Of a DNA stretch of 64,000 nt, positions 48,501 through 63,500 are shown in pieces. The position numbers and the translations under genes are program-made. The stretch's first letter is position 1; every line of letters starts with the position of its first letter. The notes below the pieces were generated by a model. It worked only from the letters and a program-made list of their open reading frames with translations. It was not told where the DNA came from and made no database searches. The stretch lies in NCBI RefSeq assembly GCF_000524195.1, contig NW_020170418.1, forward strand, positions 226,439 to 290,438, read 5' to 3'. The DNA is from Echinococcus granulosus. Its lineage: Eukaryota > Platyhelminthes > Cestoda > Cyclophyllidea > Taeniidae.

Positions 48501-51500
48501 TTGAGATATGCGACTCTCTGGAGAATCCACTGCAGAAGCTTAATCCGTCGTCATCGAGCTTAACTTTGGTTGCTGCGAGCGCGGGCTCGTATCACTTGAG
48601 AGCAAGCACTCTACCGAAGGTCAATGTCAGCAGTGTTTCAGCCGCAGCAAGATCTGCTACGGGTTTTCCTGGTCCCTCCACTCAAAGAGCATTGATGTGT
48701 CATCGGTTCTCCACGAAAATCACTCTTCGCGACGTCGTTGGATTCAACAAGCAGGATGGTGCTAATGTATGCTTTCCGTACTATCCTATGTTAGATATTT
48801 CACCTCTTGTTCGTAAAGTGTGATGTATTTTGTAATTGTGAGATAATGTTGGCAACTAAATGTTTACTTATAGTTTCCACACTTTATCCCTATCACTTTT
48901 CTATGAAGTATTTACCTCAGTGCTGCTAGGAATTCAGCATTCACGTCTGTGCTTGGTTTATTTATTCCACTCATCTTGATATTTTAAGCCCTCAAATCAT
49001 TCGAGGTCGTAGTGGTTGAAGTGATCTTATTTTCTTTACTGTTTCAGCCGCGACTGGGCGATGTAGAACTGCGCTCCACGACAACCAAAATAATAGCGGA
49101 TCTTCATGTGGACAGCATCAGCCAGCACTCAAATATGCCCCTTTTCAGGCTCACCCATCAATTTGTCACCATGTTTTATTGCGCTCGCGATGCACAGAAT
49201 TCGGCAGAGAGGCGAAGAAACCTCATTGCTTGTAAATCCGCTTTTGATACCAAAGGTGCGTTCTCACGCTCATGTGCGAAAATAACTGTGAACACATTTA
49301 ACTGTCTCTTTAATGCAGGTGACAATGTTAGTCTCTATTTATTAAATTAGAGTTTGTTTAGATGCGCCACTTTGGTTCCCTAAGTTATCATTATTAGTTT
49401 GTATTTACCACAGGGTTTTTGTTACCGTTTTACAGGAGCGATAAATGTTGTTTATAACCCACCGATAATTGATCTGTTTGAATCTGTAGATTCAGCTACG
49501 GATACGGTTGAAAGTGGAAGCACCCTTAAGTCACGTCCGGATTATGTTCGACTCAGTGGTCACTCTCAAGATAGCACAATCGATAGTGCTACTCATCAAC
49601 CCCTCGCCAATGCCGGTGGTAAGTTTTTTTACTGACTACCTTCATGGTAATCATCGCAGTCGATTTTGCAATCTCTTTACACAGAAGGTGGTTTTGTAGA
49701 TGCGAGTGAACCATATTTTGGAAGCGCGCCTATCCCGATTCCTGGTCGAGGCTCCCAGCATCTGCCATCTTTCGAGTCTTCCCAAGACCCTTCACTCGGC
49801 AGGAATGTTGAATCGTCCACGAATCCCCCTTTAGAGGGTACACGAACCCAAGACAAACCTTTCGGCCTGCCTTTTCACTTAACCGCCACTGACCAGTTTC
49901 CAATGCCACCGGTTAGTGCCGGTGGGGCAATTCAATCCTCTTCAATCCCTGAATGTTGGAGAAGAATGCTGCGGTATATCGATCTTTACTCGACGGTTCC
50001 TGAGACGAAAAATGTCACCAAAAGGGTATGAATTTGGTACAGACTGCAGAATTATTCTATTCCATTGACTAAAATTCTACTCCACATTGCCTCTCAATCA
50101 AAGTGCACTTGTAGTGGAGGGATATTTCAGTATTCTGCTTTTTCTGAGTTGTCTGGATCTTACTGGGGGGTGCCAATTTTTAATTGCTTTCAGGCGTCTG
50201 TCATGCCAACAATATTGGAGGAAAATGATTACTTCCGTCCTGTACGTCTCGTTTTTTGTTTTGTTGAAGTTGCCTTCAACAGCTGCATGGCGTCTGATTC
50301 TTCTCATTTTTTATTTTCGCGCCTCTCGCTCTTCTGCGTTAGTTTTTTAGGAATTCGATTTTTTAGTTCCCCGTTTGTATTCATTCACACCTAATTGACC
50401 GATGTCCCTTTTCTGGAGAGCTCTCTTCAGACCCTACCAATTAGTCCAGATGCTTAATGATTTGGGGTATCTTATTGCGCTTGCCTCTGTTGATTCCATT
50501 CATACGACGGTTTGCTTGTCAACTGCCGCATGTGAAAATGATTCAAGAATTGAAATAATAATCGTATGGTGAGATGCATGTTTGCTTTACTGTGTGCACT
50601 TTTGACGTCGTGCTTTTGTCTTTACTTCATTATTTATTTCATTTTGCTCTTCCTCTAAGTGTATGTCCCATTTGATTATTCGGTATTACTTAGGTGCGAC
50701 TGTTAAGACTTTCAAATGAAGCTTATCCAAAATTGGATCACCTGTCGCAGTTGTTAGAATAGCATTTTGCTTCTTTAAATCGATTAACAGGTTGCACTGA
50801 ATTTTCACTTTACTGACGACAACTAGGTTGATTTAGCTGTTGTGTGCCTACCACGTACATTTTAGGATACATTTATACCGATTTATATACCACCTGCTTC
50901 CAATCACTATTTGTAGTCAGTTGCTCCAAATAAGGGCACTGTTGACGGTAGTTTTCTTTGTGATTATCTTTTGCACTCCGTAAATCCGAACTGAGATGTT
51001 TTTGCTGAGAAAATTTTTATGATGTCTCCCTTGACACGTCCTGTTACCCGATTTCTACCGTAACTTCCACTTGCGAACAACATACCCTCAATGTTTTCGA
51101 TTTACTCCCATCAGATGTGAAGCTCGATGCAAAAATCATCTTGAACTCGGCGCACTACACACGAGTCTATGAAGGTTTTATCAGCTTATAACAATTGAAA
51201 AGATCGTCAAACAACATGGGATTACTGTTTCATCACGAAAGCGAAATCCTAAACACCTGTAGGCATTATATGAATGTAAATAATAAATCCCTGATAGATC
51301 TCGACTACGCATGGACAAAAGCTGAATTTGACTTCTACTTCATCCATGTACGCCCGCAGGAGGTGGGGCATAAGGAAGAGGCTGCAACTCATTTGGGCGG
51401 TGTCGCAGGTCTGATGGGAGGGTCAGCCTCGCGCTTCTCCTTTATGGGCGGCCGTCACGACACCACAGTGGACCTGGAGGCGGGTCTGGGACGACACCAC

Positions 51501-54500
51501 TCCGCCACATCTGTGTCGGCATCGTATAACTCGACAGCAGCGGGGACCAAACGGGGTGAGCGGAGCGCGGTCCCCTCGGCCTGGTTTAAGACCTCTGAGC
51601 GCATCCCTACCGTGGTGCTCGTCACCATGCGTGTGCGCCAAATGACCGTTTCTGCCGTCCTCTCTGAGGTCAACCTCACTGCCGTGGTGCGCAAAATCCA
51701 TGGTTCCTTCACCAAAACCAGCCGAGTCCGAGGGCATAGTAAGTGCACTTGCTCTCTCTCATCTCCCAATTTTCGCGCACTTTGTGATCCTTCTAATATC
51801 GCCCTCTGTAGTGAGTTTTGAAATAGGCCGTTTCATGGAATAAAAAGATACCTGTTACTGACTGGGCGGTAAAAGGCTTCCTTACCCATTACATTAAGGT
51901 GAGCTGTATCAGTGGTTTAAAAGTAATTACGTCTTTCAATTCTTGGTGGCTATTACTAAAAACCCATGTATTTTGAAAGTATGATAAAGATATGCGGTTA
52001 GCCTTTCGAGTTTTGAATGAAGTTCCGTGTAACAAATACACTAACCATTATCAATTTCTGTCCATCCTTTAGTGACTTGAAATCAGTCGTCAGTTTTAAT
52101 CCTTTAAATTTGTACCACGAGGCAGTTTGCTGATTACTTTCAAGAATTTCTGTTTTTCAAATGAAAGTGATAGTGGATTGACTGTGTGGTGAAGTATGCA
52201 AGAAAATACTTTTCCATTCTATAGGTCTATTCAAGGAGAGGTCTTCGAACTTCAGTTTTTCAGGTCACTTTGGAGACAGTGATGTTCGGTTGACTGAAGG
52301 AATTGGCAAATTTGCCCAGTAGGTTATTTCTGAAAGGTATACAGTTGGATTTGGTAATCTATTTAAATAGAAAAAAGCATTTCTTGTTACAAAGGTGGGG
52401 TTTTTGTCGCAACTTTGATGTTTGTTAGTATGTATAATCAAATGCTTTATCGCGTTGAACCACAAATCTCTATCACTTTGTCGAACTCAATCACGTAGTC
52501 CCCACTTCTGTTTCAGGGAAGCTGCGTACATGAAGGTTGATCATTCGCACGTCCTGCTCTCCTGTGTACGATCGTCGCGCTACGGCGAGAGAAACGCCTG
52601 TACCATCGGGTTGGGACATGTTGAAATCACTGTGCCTCATCACCCAGTGAGCCTTCATGGAATGGTCCAGCGGCAGGCAAGACACCTTAGTACCACTGTC
52701 TCTGAATTCTTCCAACTGCCCAATAATCCTATCGCCTCTTCGTCCTCCGGTAGTCGAAAGTATGTTGTCGAACTTAAATCTAGGGCGGATTATTGTTTTT
52801 TCACTCCCACTGATTTGCGAATTTCAATCACTATTCGTTATCCATGTAATTTCCCAATCTCTGTGCTTCGCCTCCAGACGAACTTGCACAGATGGATGGG
52901 TGACAGCGAACCCGAAAGACTTCAGTCGTAGAACAGGAGCTGAAGAACATCATCTTCTCGGCAATGACGGTGCAAGTGGTCCTCTTCTGATCATCAATAT
53001 GACAGCCATTGCAAGAGGCCTCACTGTTAATGTCTCTCTTCATCCTTCTCTCAATGCCATGTACACCGTGGATCCTGTTTATTTCCTGGGTCAGGTTGGA
53101 CCGAATGGCTATCTGGACGTGACTATTAACAAACATGCACTCAGTTTCCAGTCTCTGGTGAGTTGGAAAACCCCGCTTCTATCCAAAGGCAATTGATGAA
53201 TCACTGTGTTTGCTTGCTCCAATGATTTTTTGGCAGCTAAAGCTAACTCAAATCTCTTTCTAACCGTTTTCATAATGCTTCGCGTGTTTTCGAGAAGCCA
53301 TTTCACTCTGACAAAGTTTTTTGTTCTTTTTTTCCAGCAACTGCCTATCATGTTTCCGCAATCTGTTAGTTTAAGTTTGCCAAAGGTTTTGGCATTTCTG
53401 GCGCGCCGTCAGTCGCCTGGCGGGCATTGCATTCTCGGCCCCAGCGGTGAACGAGTCGTTCCTCACGGACTGGCCTCGCGCAAAGGATCCTACCTCGACG
53501 CACAGGTCTCCGTCGGATTCTTCGAGCAGCGCTTGCCGTCCGATAGGCTCAACTACATAATGGTCGTCGTCAAACTCCTCATGAAGGTGTGTTTGACCTT
53601 ACCTTTGTTGGATGAAAATGTGTCTGAATTTTACCATTTGAATTGTGTCCGCTGGCCTTGTCCTACTTGTAGCTGAGTATGATTTTATGCGTGATTATTC
53701 TTAACCTCAAATTACACTTATGTTTTTAATGAAGGAAATAAATGAAGTTATCCGGAAAATGGCTGGTGAGCAACAGCCTTGGCAAACGGCTGTATTAACA
53801 CCGGGTAGTCAGCTGCGTTCTCGATCCATACAACGACATCACCAACAACAACAGACCCCTCCCTTCCGTCGTTGCTCAGCTTCCATGGTCCCACCCGAGC
53901 CCCTTTTGGAAGTAGCTCCGGCTCTGCCCAATCGATTTTCTGTTTCCAATCGCTTCAGTTTCCGGTGAGTAACCGCCTACATAGTGGTTCTGTCAGCATT
54001 CCAATATGTGATCCATGTTTTTCTCTCACTACATCTCGTTAGTGGTCTTTCTTTCTTCACATGCAGTGTGAAATTCGGTGGAATTCTTCTCCTTGCCAAG
54101 ACCTCTAACGGTGCAGTAAAATTTGAGACCTCCGAAATGCATGTCGAACTCTCGAACAGAATAGGCAGGACTCATAGCAGCTGGTACACCGACTCCTCTT
54201 CCTCCTTCTCTGCACGACCCCATCCTGACCTCTCGGGTTCTACACCACCTACCAAGAAGACCGAAAAAACCCAACCCGCTCAGGATTCCAATTCTCGACC
54301 ACAGGCTCCTTCAGATACACTCTCGTTTACAAGTAGATCATTGCATTCAACTGTCGATGTTTTTATTCTGCTCTCCATTTATCGTTTCACTTGCCCTTAG
54401 GTTCTGAATCAATACTCATCTACGCCAAGATCGATCATCTGAGCATCGAACTTGGTCATCTTGATCAGGTACGATTCCATGTTCATATTTTTATAACAGC

Positions 54501-57500
54501 TTATCATTTTTCTGAAAAGATTAGGATTTTGTGAGTTAAACTCTCAAAAGCCGAATCGATGTTGCTTGTTTTGATACCACCGTTGTCTTCATAGGACGTC
54601 TTTTACGAGGTGTGGGACCAGGAGTTTCGCACCCTGGCCTTCTTCCGCACAGCTATCGCTCTCCGCTCACTGCTAGCGGAGGAGGCGAGTCTCCCTACCA
54701 ATCAGCAAGTGCACCGAAATCACCCTCTTCGCAGCCCCGATGAGGGCTTCTCTCGCTCTGGCCACGCCCGCTCTATGCCTCCGCGCACTGATGGGGACGT
54801 CGTCGATACCAGTGGCGGCAGTGCCGGTTGCGTTGGTGGCCACTCTGGCACAACTAGCGGTGCTAGTAGTGTCATCTTCACACCATTTGACAACGCTGGT
54901 AGCTGTGGTATTGTTTCTGCTGTTGGTCAAGAGGCCTTTTTGGTATCACTCCACCATCCGATCATTTGGGCGAAACCTTCGGCCTTCGATAGAGGTGCCT
55001 GTCTCCATTCTCACCATGTTGAAACAGTTCCTTGATTGATCATCTCCTGTAGTTTTCGTGCAAAATATCTCATAATTGTAAACGGATATGTTTAAAAACT
55101 TTGACCTTAAAGTAGTTGGTTTTTTCGCTTGAAATGACTGCTGATTTCTCAACCTTTTGATTTACAAAAGCGTTAATATTTCCTTATTTATTTATCAAAC
55201 TTCATTGATCATTGGTCGTGATTAACTATTGCTTGCACTATATATAACTTGGAGATGGAATTCTGTCTAGCTAATTTGCAGGTCATAAATTTTCCAATTT
55301 CGTTCATTATGTTTAAAAATATTTTAGCAATACTCATGTGGATGGTCTATAACAGTGAATTCGCTAAATGGAATGAACATATTCAACAGTTGGATGCACT
55401 GGTAAGTTGATGTATTTTTAAGATTAAAATTGCGTAGCAGTAATGGAATAAGAAATAATTTGGCAACTCACTGAATAACTATTTGTTTCCCACTCCTCGA
55501 GCGTTCGGTGTAGTTCATTTATTGGCACTACCATTCGACCTCCCGGTCATAGTAAGCAAGGAAGAGAAGTGGGTAGGGGGTAGGGTAGGGTAGGGCCAAC
55601 GTAAGCGCTTTAAATTTTCGTGTTTACTTTCACACCGTTCTGCAGTCTAGCGAAGTAAATGTCACCTCTCCGAAGGCAGAGAGGAGTCATAATGGCGCGG
55701 CCTCTGCGGCACCGCTAACACCCGCGTTCTTCTCCGCCTCTGTGCCTTCACGTCCGGTGGCCTCACCTAGCCCCTCGAGCCCTTCGTCAGTGGACAACAC
55801 GAGCTCTACTGGCATAGGCAGCCCCCCCAAGCGCAGCCAGTTGCGCGATTCTACTCCACAGCCAGCTCTCCCTGTGCCTTCCGGCCCCATCCTCTTCTTC
55901 CAACTCAATGTAGAGGACCTGGGCATCTGTCTACCCACCAACATCCTTCAGGTTAGTCATTGTCTACTCAATTACCTACCTCATCTACCTATTAGACGTT
56001 ACTACTTTGTTTCTCCTTTAGCTGAGTCCTCAATCTATGGAAGTTTATTCTCGAACCGCGCTTGTACTGACCCTGGAGCAGAGTCGTATTTCCACTTGCC
56101 TGCGCGGCTCTCTGGTTAGTGAGGGTGAATTTACAGGTAGATCTGCGTAACTTACTTCCGCACTTACAGGCAAATAATGCTTATTCATTAATTATCCTCT
56201 CTTTGAGACTTTTGTCTACGATTTGATGACGATTTCAACGTGGGCTCTGATGACTGGAAGCCGGATAAGATTCGCTCAATAGTGACCGTCAAGCAGGAAG
56301 AGCATTTGGTCATTATGAACGCCTGTGTGGTGCCCAGTGGTACATTCCGAGTCTGCTGGAAGGCCGTCGAAGCCCTGCGTGCAGGTGGCTATTTCTCTTT
56401 CCTTTAGTCTCAATTCGATGCAAACTTCACTCCGAAGCAGTGTAGTCATTTTTAACACAAGAAGTATGCATTGACTGAAAGGTAGTGTTTGCTACATACG
56501 ATATCCTTTTAACTGTGATTCAGGACTTATAGTATTATTGTTCCTATAGTTGTGCATATATTATTTTTTGTCAAGCAACCTGTTCAATAAGATATACTAA
56601 CTTTGCAGTGTTACCATAAGATAGGGTCTTCGTAAACATTAATGTCGGAATTTCTTCCTTCATCCTACAAATACATCTCTACATGATTTTTTTTTCATAA
56701 GCATCAATGTTACTGCACTGTTGTACACATCCCTATTGGATCCGTCAGCTACGATTTTAATGAATTTTTGAAGATTAAACATCACTTTTCTATTAATTGC
56801 ATTTTTTGGAATCTTCTACCTCTGTAGAAGAGCGTGGTCGATGGTTAGTGAAGATTCAGTATCAGATGCGAGGTCTCGACCTACACATGGATGACAATAT
56901 CGGACGCCGATTGAATGCCCTTTTTGACATTCTTACCAACATGGATAATGTCGAGGGCGAACAGCAGACCTCTGGCTGCACTGGTGGTGGTGGAGTGGAG
57001 TCGGGAGCTAAAAATGGGGCTGTTGATGAACACTCCTCCTCCTTCCAACCTAACCTCTCCGTTGACGATGAGGCTGACGTCTTCTGCCCTCCTCAAACCA
57101 AGGCTCTTGATCATCCGATTCTCCCCATTGAGTGAGTTGCGCACACTCTCCGCTTAAATAGGCTGTAAGAACTGTTCTGGGCTAAATTTCATCCATATGT
57201 ACTCAGAGTAGATGTTAGATCCGATTCAGTGTTTGGGCGATAATTGGCTAATGTCTCTCGAATTCTGTGTCAATGTCTTCTTCAAATCATCTTCTAATGG
57301 GTTTTTGTTATTTTTCAGAAATACAAACTTCAGAATTCAAGAGCAGTTCAGTCAATATAGGCGTCTTAAATGGAGTGATCTGCGAAGGAAGACAACAATA
57401 ACCTCTCTTCCCCGTTGCGATCTTCAGAGGACTGGCTCACTGGTCAAGGATAAAAGGTGTGATAAGTGCCCGGGTTTTCGCAATAACTTGATGTCAATTG

Positions 57501-60500
57501 CTGCATCGGCAAGCGTTACAACCTGAGTCGCCACGTGTTATGGGCTAGAATTTCGATGTGCATGTGACCTGGATCATCCTATTGAGTTCCCAATCTAATA
57601 ATAAATAGGTAACGACTTTATTGGTCGACTTGACTGTGGGTAAAAAGGGTGTACAGTGAGTGCATACATGCCGAGCGGTCAACTGATAGAAAGTGTCAGA
57701 GACGGTACGAGCTGGTGATTTTAGTTTCACGTACTTATAGCAATTGATTGCTTATGGTCTTTAAGTGTTTATCAAAGCACTTAAAGGGCATCTCTGCTTG
57801 ATACGAGTGAATCAGGGGGAACGAAAGAGAGCGTGACTTTAGAATGTCTGGAGGTTAGGCATCGATTAGAACCTCAATAACATCGAATAGGAACGTTTTT
57901 CTGGGATTGCAGACACTTTCAGCATTTGTTGATAATCGACTCGAGGGCCTCTTTTCATCTGTTCTTTACTCCCAGTCTACCCAAACAAATCAGTAGTGCT
58001 GTGCCCTCTCCCACTCTGACTGAAGATGATGACGATCTTGTAAGTGTAGGGGGCTCATTGAACGCCTGTGATCTGTCAGTCTCGTCACGAACCGATTCCG
58101 TCTACTTTGATGTTGAGGATCCTGTCTCAGGCGACCGTCAATCTGCTATGGCCGCTCATCTAACTAAGGCACCGTCAACCCTCCGAGTTGATAAGCATTC
58201 TGATCACAGGGCAGGTAATGACTAATACGCCTAGTAGAACGTTAACCTATCGAGTCCATTCGTTGTCGCACTGCTGAGCCACTTCCCTTCCAGATACCTA
58301 TTCTTTGCAAGATGAATGCCTTATCGGTGTTACAAAAGTGGATGGGGAACGTACCACTTCTGCTCGAGGGAACTTTCGGCAGCCTCCTACTCCACCTCCT
58401 CGCAAACATGCCTCCACAAAGCAGCCATCCTTCTCCAGTCCTTCTATGGAGGAGCCCCCGCGAAGTAGCCTACTTCTAGAGCTGGATATCAACATCCACG
58501 TGGACTCCGGCAGGTGTGGTCTCCATCCTCGTCTGTCCAAGCAGGAGGGAGGTGGAAAATCAATTTGGCCCACCTCGCCGGCTATAGGAAGTCCTTCCCT
58601 GCAAGACGATCTTTATAAGGCCTATCTGGCCAGATACAAGAGACAGCTATCTCAGGATCCCCTCCTAAAACCAACTGACATCTCCGTGTTTTATTTACCC
58701 GCACTCGATGTTGGAGTGAGTCTTTCAGAAACCATTTTTTCTTGATTTTTTGTTCCAATTATGTAAATTTATGCTCTATGTATTTCAATTTCTTGGTGCT
58801 ACCAGAGTGTGAATATATTCTTACATAGGAGCCGATTTTCATACACTGTTTTTTGAAGCGTTTATTTATTCTTTCCTCGTTGTCTTTCAGCTGCACTACA
58901 AATCGCACACGAACTATGACCTCTGGAATCAACAAACCTACCGCACATCTGTGGAGAAGCCTAAGGCAAGGCCGAAACTGGTGGTTGGTGATGAGGTCAC
59001 GCCAGGCGAGACGACTCTTGAGACAGTGCACGACACTCAGACAGCTGTTGCTGACGAGCTGGGAAAGGCGGCTGAAGTGGAGGCGAAAGCAACAAAGGAA
59101 GCGTCGAACAGTGATTTTGAGCGTTCACTGGACCCTTCTCATAGGTTCACCTCGGGCACGAACACCACCACTGGTGTCTATCCTGATGTCGGTCGCTCCG
59201 CTGACCTTTATGCCAGTGTTGTGCTTCAGAAGCTGCCACAGGTGCGTTTTTTTTTTGCTACTCTGTTAGAGAGCATCATAATGGGGAACAGGAAATTTGA
59301 GCATTCTGATCACCAGCTTTTCTTTTGCCTATTTGGAGGCAGTTTGACCGAACACTAAACCTTACCTTTTGAACATCGAAGTATTCCAAGTCTCAACACT
59401 GTATTTGGCTGTATTTTAACTGATTAATGGGTTTTTAAAATTTTCTTGTATTTACGAACTCGTAAAACTATCATATCTAACTATTTATTGCTGCTAGTAT
59501 TTATTTTTTACTTGTGTTACTTTGTATTTCAAGTCATTGATTGTGCATCCCGGTTTGCTGGATTTCTTGGAACAGGCGTTGGAAAATCTTCCAGGTTGGT
59601 GGCCACCCATTTTTGCGTCTATGTCTAAATTTTATTGCTAAAAAAATCTCCGTCTTAATTTTGCCCGCAGCCGCATTGGATTTAGAGTCGGATGATGGCC
59701 AATCTACGCAACCAAAGTCCTCTGTTCAACTCAACGACGCCCTGATGACTAGCACGAAGACATTTTTGGTTGATGTAGTCGTTCACCTATGCATTCAACC
59801 ATCTACCATCCGGTGAGCCATCATTGCATTGATTTGAATACGAAAATCAACGTTGATTGTTTCTTCAGTTTAAGATGCAATCACTTGTTACTTAAAATGT
59901 TTCTCATAAGTAAAGCGTTTTCATTTTTTAATTGTCCACCCCAAAGTTGTACTAAATAACGCTACTTCGGAGCATAATTAAACCACTTTAGCTATTGACA
60001 GGATAGACACCAACGTTTTTCTATATTATATGCCTTTCAACTAGGAAACTACATTTTGGAATTTTTTTATGAATATGTTTTAACTTCAGTTTCCTCTGTC
60101 TACCCGCTTCTCAAATGCAGTGCCTTATCACTCTCCCGTCAATGAATATGATATTCTCCACTGAACGCCTTGCTGAAGAAATTTTGAAAGATGCTGGCAT
60201 GTTTGGTCTCTCTTACTATCACATCGCTTTTCTTTACGTATTAATGTTGCTGTTTTTTTATACCATCAATACGTCATTGCGCTAATGGCGCAAAATTTGT
60301 CTTCACATAACTTCTTAGTTTGCTTGATTCAGATTGATTTTCATACTTTTACAATTCAATGTTGTTCGTTGTCAAGTGTACCTCCAACAATGATGTCCCG
60401 CCGTGATTTTATTAGTGCTAATGCTCTCTTGTCTTGTGTGTTTATAGATGGAAAACCTGCTGGTCGTCTCTCAATTACAGCCAATTTAGCCGATAACATT

Positions 60501-63500
60501 GTCCTCGGGGACCTTGTGTCTGCCAGTGGTCTAAACGTGACTGCCATTCTTAACGGTAGAACTCTTTTTTGCCTTCTAACTTATTCCTTTTCCGCTTTCC
60601 TTTGATGGCTTTGTAAAATGAACTGGGTTATTATCACCCAATAGGTCGAAATTTGTGTAAATGGAGGTTGCTTTTTGTGTATTATTTGCAGAATTCCGTA
60701 TGTCTGTATTCCACCCCTATGGTGGAGGCATTGGCGGAGTCTTGCGGACCTCAAAGGGGGCAGAAGGAACATCACCAGGCGACTCTTTGACGCTGAAGGT
60801 GCGCGACATACGTCTCAACATCAGCCGTACCGTGCAGACCAACGTCGTGGGTCAACAGCAACAACAGCAAACTCAAGCAAGGCAGTCTGGCGATCCCGAT
60901 GCCCCGTCCGATGTGCGTGCTGCCACTGCCACCATGACTAGCTATGTTACTGCCAACTCCGGTACCGGCAGTATATCCCTCCACAACATTGTTCGGTTCT
61001 CTGGTAGGCTATGGTTTATTTATTCTTTTACGGCTCTCAAACCTCTTATTTTGAATTTTCATTTTATGTCCATTTTTATTAAATTTACCTGTCATTTGTA
61101 ATTTGAATATTTACCCAATGTTTTCAGGTGTTGTTGACATTGGTGTGGCGGAATTCAAGTGCGACACTAGAAGGAGCTTAGAGATTCTACATATTCCAAA
61201 GGCGTGGTATAGAAATAGCCTTGCTAGAGCGCTCTTCATTGGAAAGGACTCGAAAATACCTCGTGAGTGACTCCTTTTCTACTTCATCGCTCACAACGCA
61301 AAGATTCAGCCACCCATTATTCGGCACTTTTGCTCTTCAGTCCGCCTTTTCATACTAATTCTTCTCTATCATAGCTTTGATAAGATTGTCCAAATTTTGA
61401 AACTTGTCTTTATTTCTGTGATTCTTTTACAATTTCTTCGACTTATAATAAATTGCTTTTCTGAACAATGTGGTTTCGTCATGTAGCAGCTCATGATGTT
61501 CTTTTCGTGGGAACTTTCATAAACCGTAGTTTTAAAAGTGTAAATCTGGTTCTTGGTGCGCTGCTTTTACGATCGGTGATTATTTATAGGTAAACGAGAA
61601 GGCTGGGTGAAAGTTACAATGTCTACTTTCCCCTTAAGAGAAGTATATGCTTGGGGAACTTGTTTTCCCAGCAAGTCCGTAAATTCGCCGTTTGGTTTCG
61701 ACTTTGTTGATTCAGTGTTTATGAGCATCTCATGGTCTTTACCCTAAACCGCCCTTCGTTATAATGATTACTGTTTCATTTTCCGTATTTCTCCTGCGCT
61801 TCAGTGGTCTTTTATTGTGCTTCTCTACCAGACCCTTTGTCATAGCACGCGTAGTGAAAATGAGCACCTCGTAACGAAATTTGCATTTTACATTCGTGTT
61901 GCAGAGTCAGCGGAGTCAACAGAAGTATCAGCACCTCCTCAAATTGATGATGAGAATGCAGAAGGTGATAGCGACGTGGTTAGTGAGGATGAGGTAGCTG
62001 AGAAAATACCAAGAAACTACGCCGCTCCACCAGGCGCCGGAGTCGATGATTCTCTCGCCAAGTGGTTGCAAAAGGGACCTCGGCTAAGAGGCACGTCCCA
62101 TTCATGTGATGGCTAATTTACTTTTTTAGATTCAGTCAGGAATCGTTCTATTTATCGTTGTTTGCGTGTTTGTATAATTTTTTGCGTATTCTCCTGCCGC
62201 TTCCAGGCAAGGCACGAATCGGCGCGGGCACGGCCGCGGCTCCGATTAAGCTGACCGCCGCCGCCGCCGAAAGCGCATCGAAACGTCGCAGCGCTACAGC
62301 GCCTCGTGAGGGGCTGACGGAATCTCCTACACCCCAGACAGTTTCCAACACAACTACTCTACCTCCACTCGTCCCACCCAATTACCACGCTCCCGAAGGT
62401 GGCCTCTCCTCCACTAGCCGTGGTGGTGGCGCCAAGGTGGTCTCCTGGCAGGCTCTTCCCATATTCTATGTCAAAATTGGTAATTTGGACATTCAAACCT
62501 ACATGGGAAGCGCTATGGGTAGGACAAAGTGAGTTTTACGCCCTATTGGCTGATTTCCGAAAAGAACCTTTTGGTAAAAGCAATTGGTTATATTGATTCA
62601 TTTGTGCATTATAGACTGGATGTACGCAATGTATTTTGTGACGGTCGACTGTATCAAGACTCTTCCAAACGGCGGCGTGGTTCCCTGGGTGCGGGTGTGC
62701 ATCTCTGCCAATTCACCAGTGAACAGGGTGTTGTGGGTGGCGAGTTCACCTTGTTAGACTTGGAATCGCGCGCTCACTTTAAGGAGGATCCCCGCTGTGA
62801 TCCCCAGCACAGTGGCGAGTTGCTCATCGGCGGCTTTCAGCTGCGTATTGAGTATATGAATACAAACATAGTCTTTCTTCGAATTAACCAAGCTGAAATG
62901 TACCTCAGCGACGAATGGCGCCTACGGGAGGCGGACCATCTCTGTGTGAGCGGAATGGGCGATGAAAAGGAAAGTAGTGTTACGGTTCCTGCCTCGCGTA
63001 AATTCTCCTCTCCACCAGGTGATAGGAATACTGAGACATTTGTCACTTCCAACATCGGTGCTCCGCCGGTCTACGTTATGATTGCTGGTGAAGTAAATTG
63101 GGATCAACTTCAGGTTCGTCAGTCTGTTTTTTGACATCTTATTGGTTTCTAAAGGGTGGATTGTGCTCTAGTGAGGCTGGAAGTATTCATAGCACTACTG
63201 GAATCACAAATGTTAGGTGGATGGGCAGTAATATGGTAATTCATGGTTCGATCTACCACTTCGGTGATAGGTGGCGATAGCGCGGACAACCACGGTTGAT
63301 TTAATGCGCTCGGCACGCAAAGTGCGGGAGTACTTTGAGGAACAATTGCGCGAAGGTCGTAACAGTTGGGTAGGCCAGGGCGACTACCTCCTGCGGCCGG
63401 AGAACTCCAGCGTAGGCGTGATGGTGGACACTCGGAGTACCCCCATGGACAGCCTTTCACTCCCTACAGGGAGCGGGGAGACGTTTGAGGTCGTCGAGCC

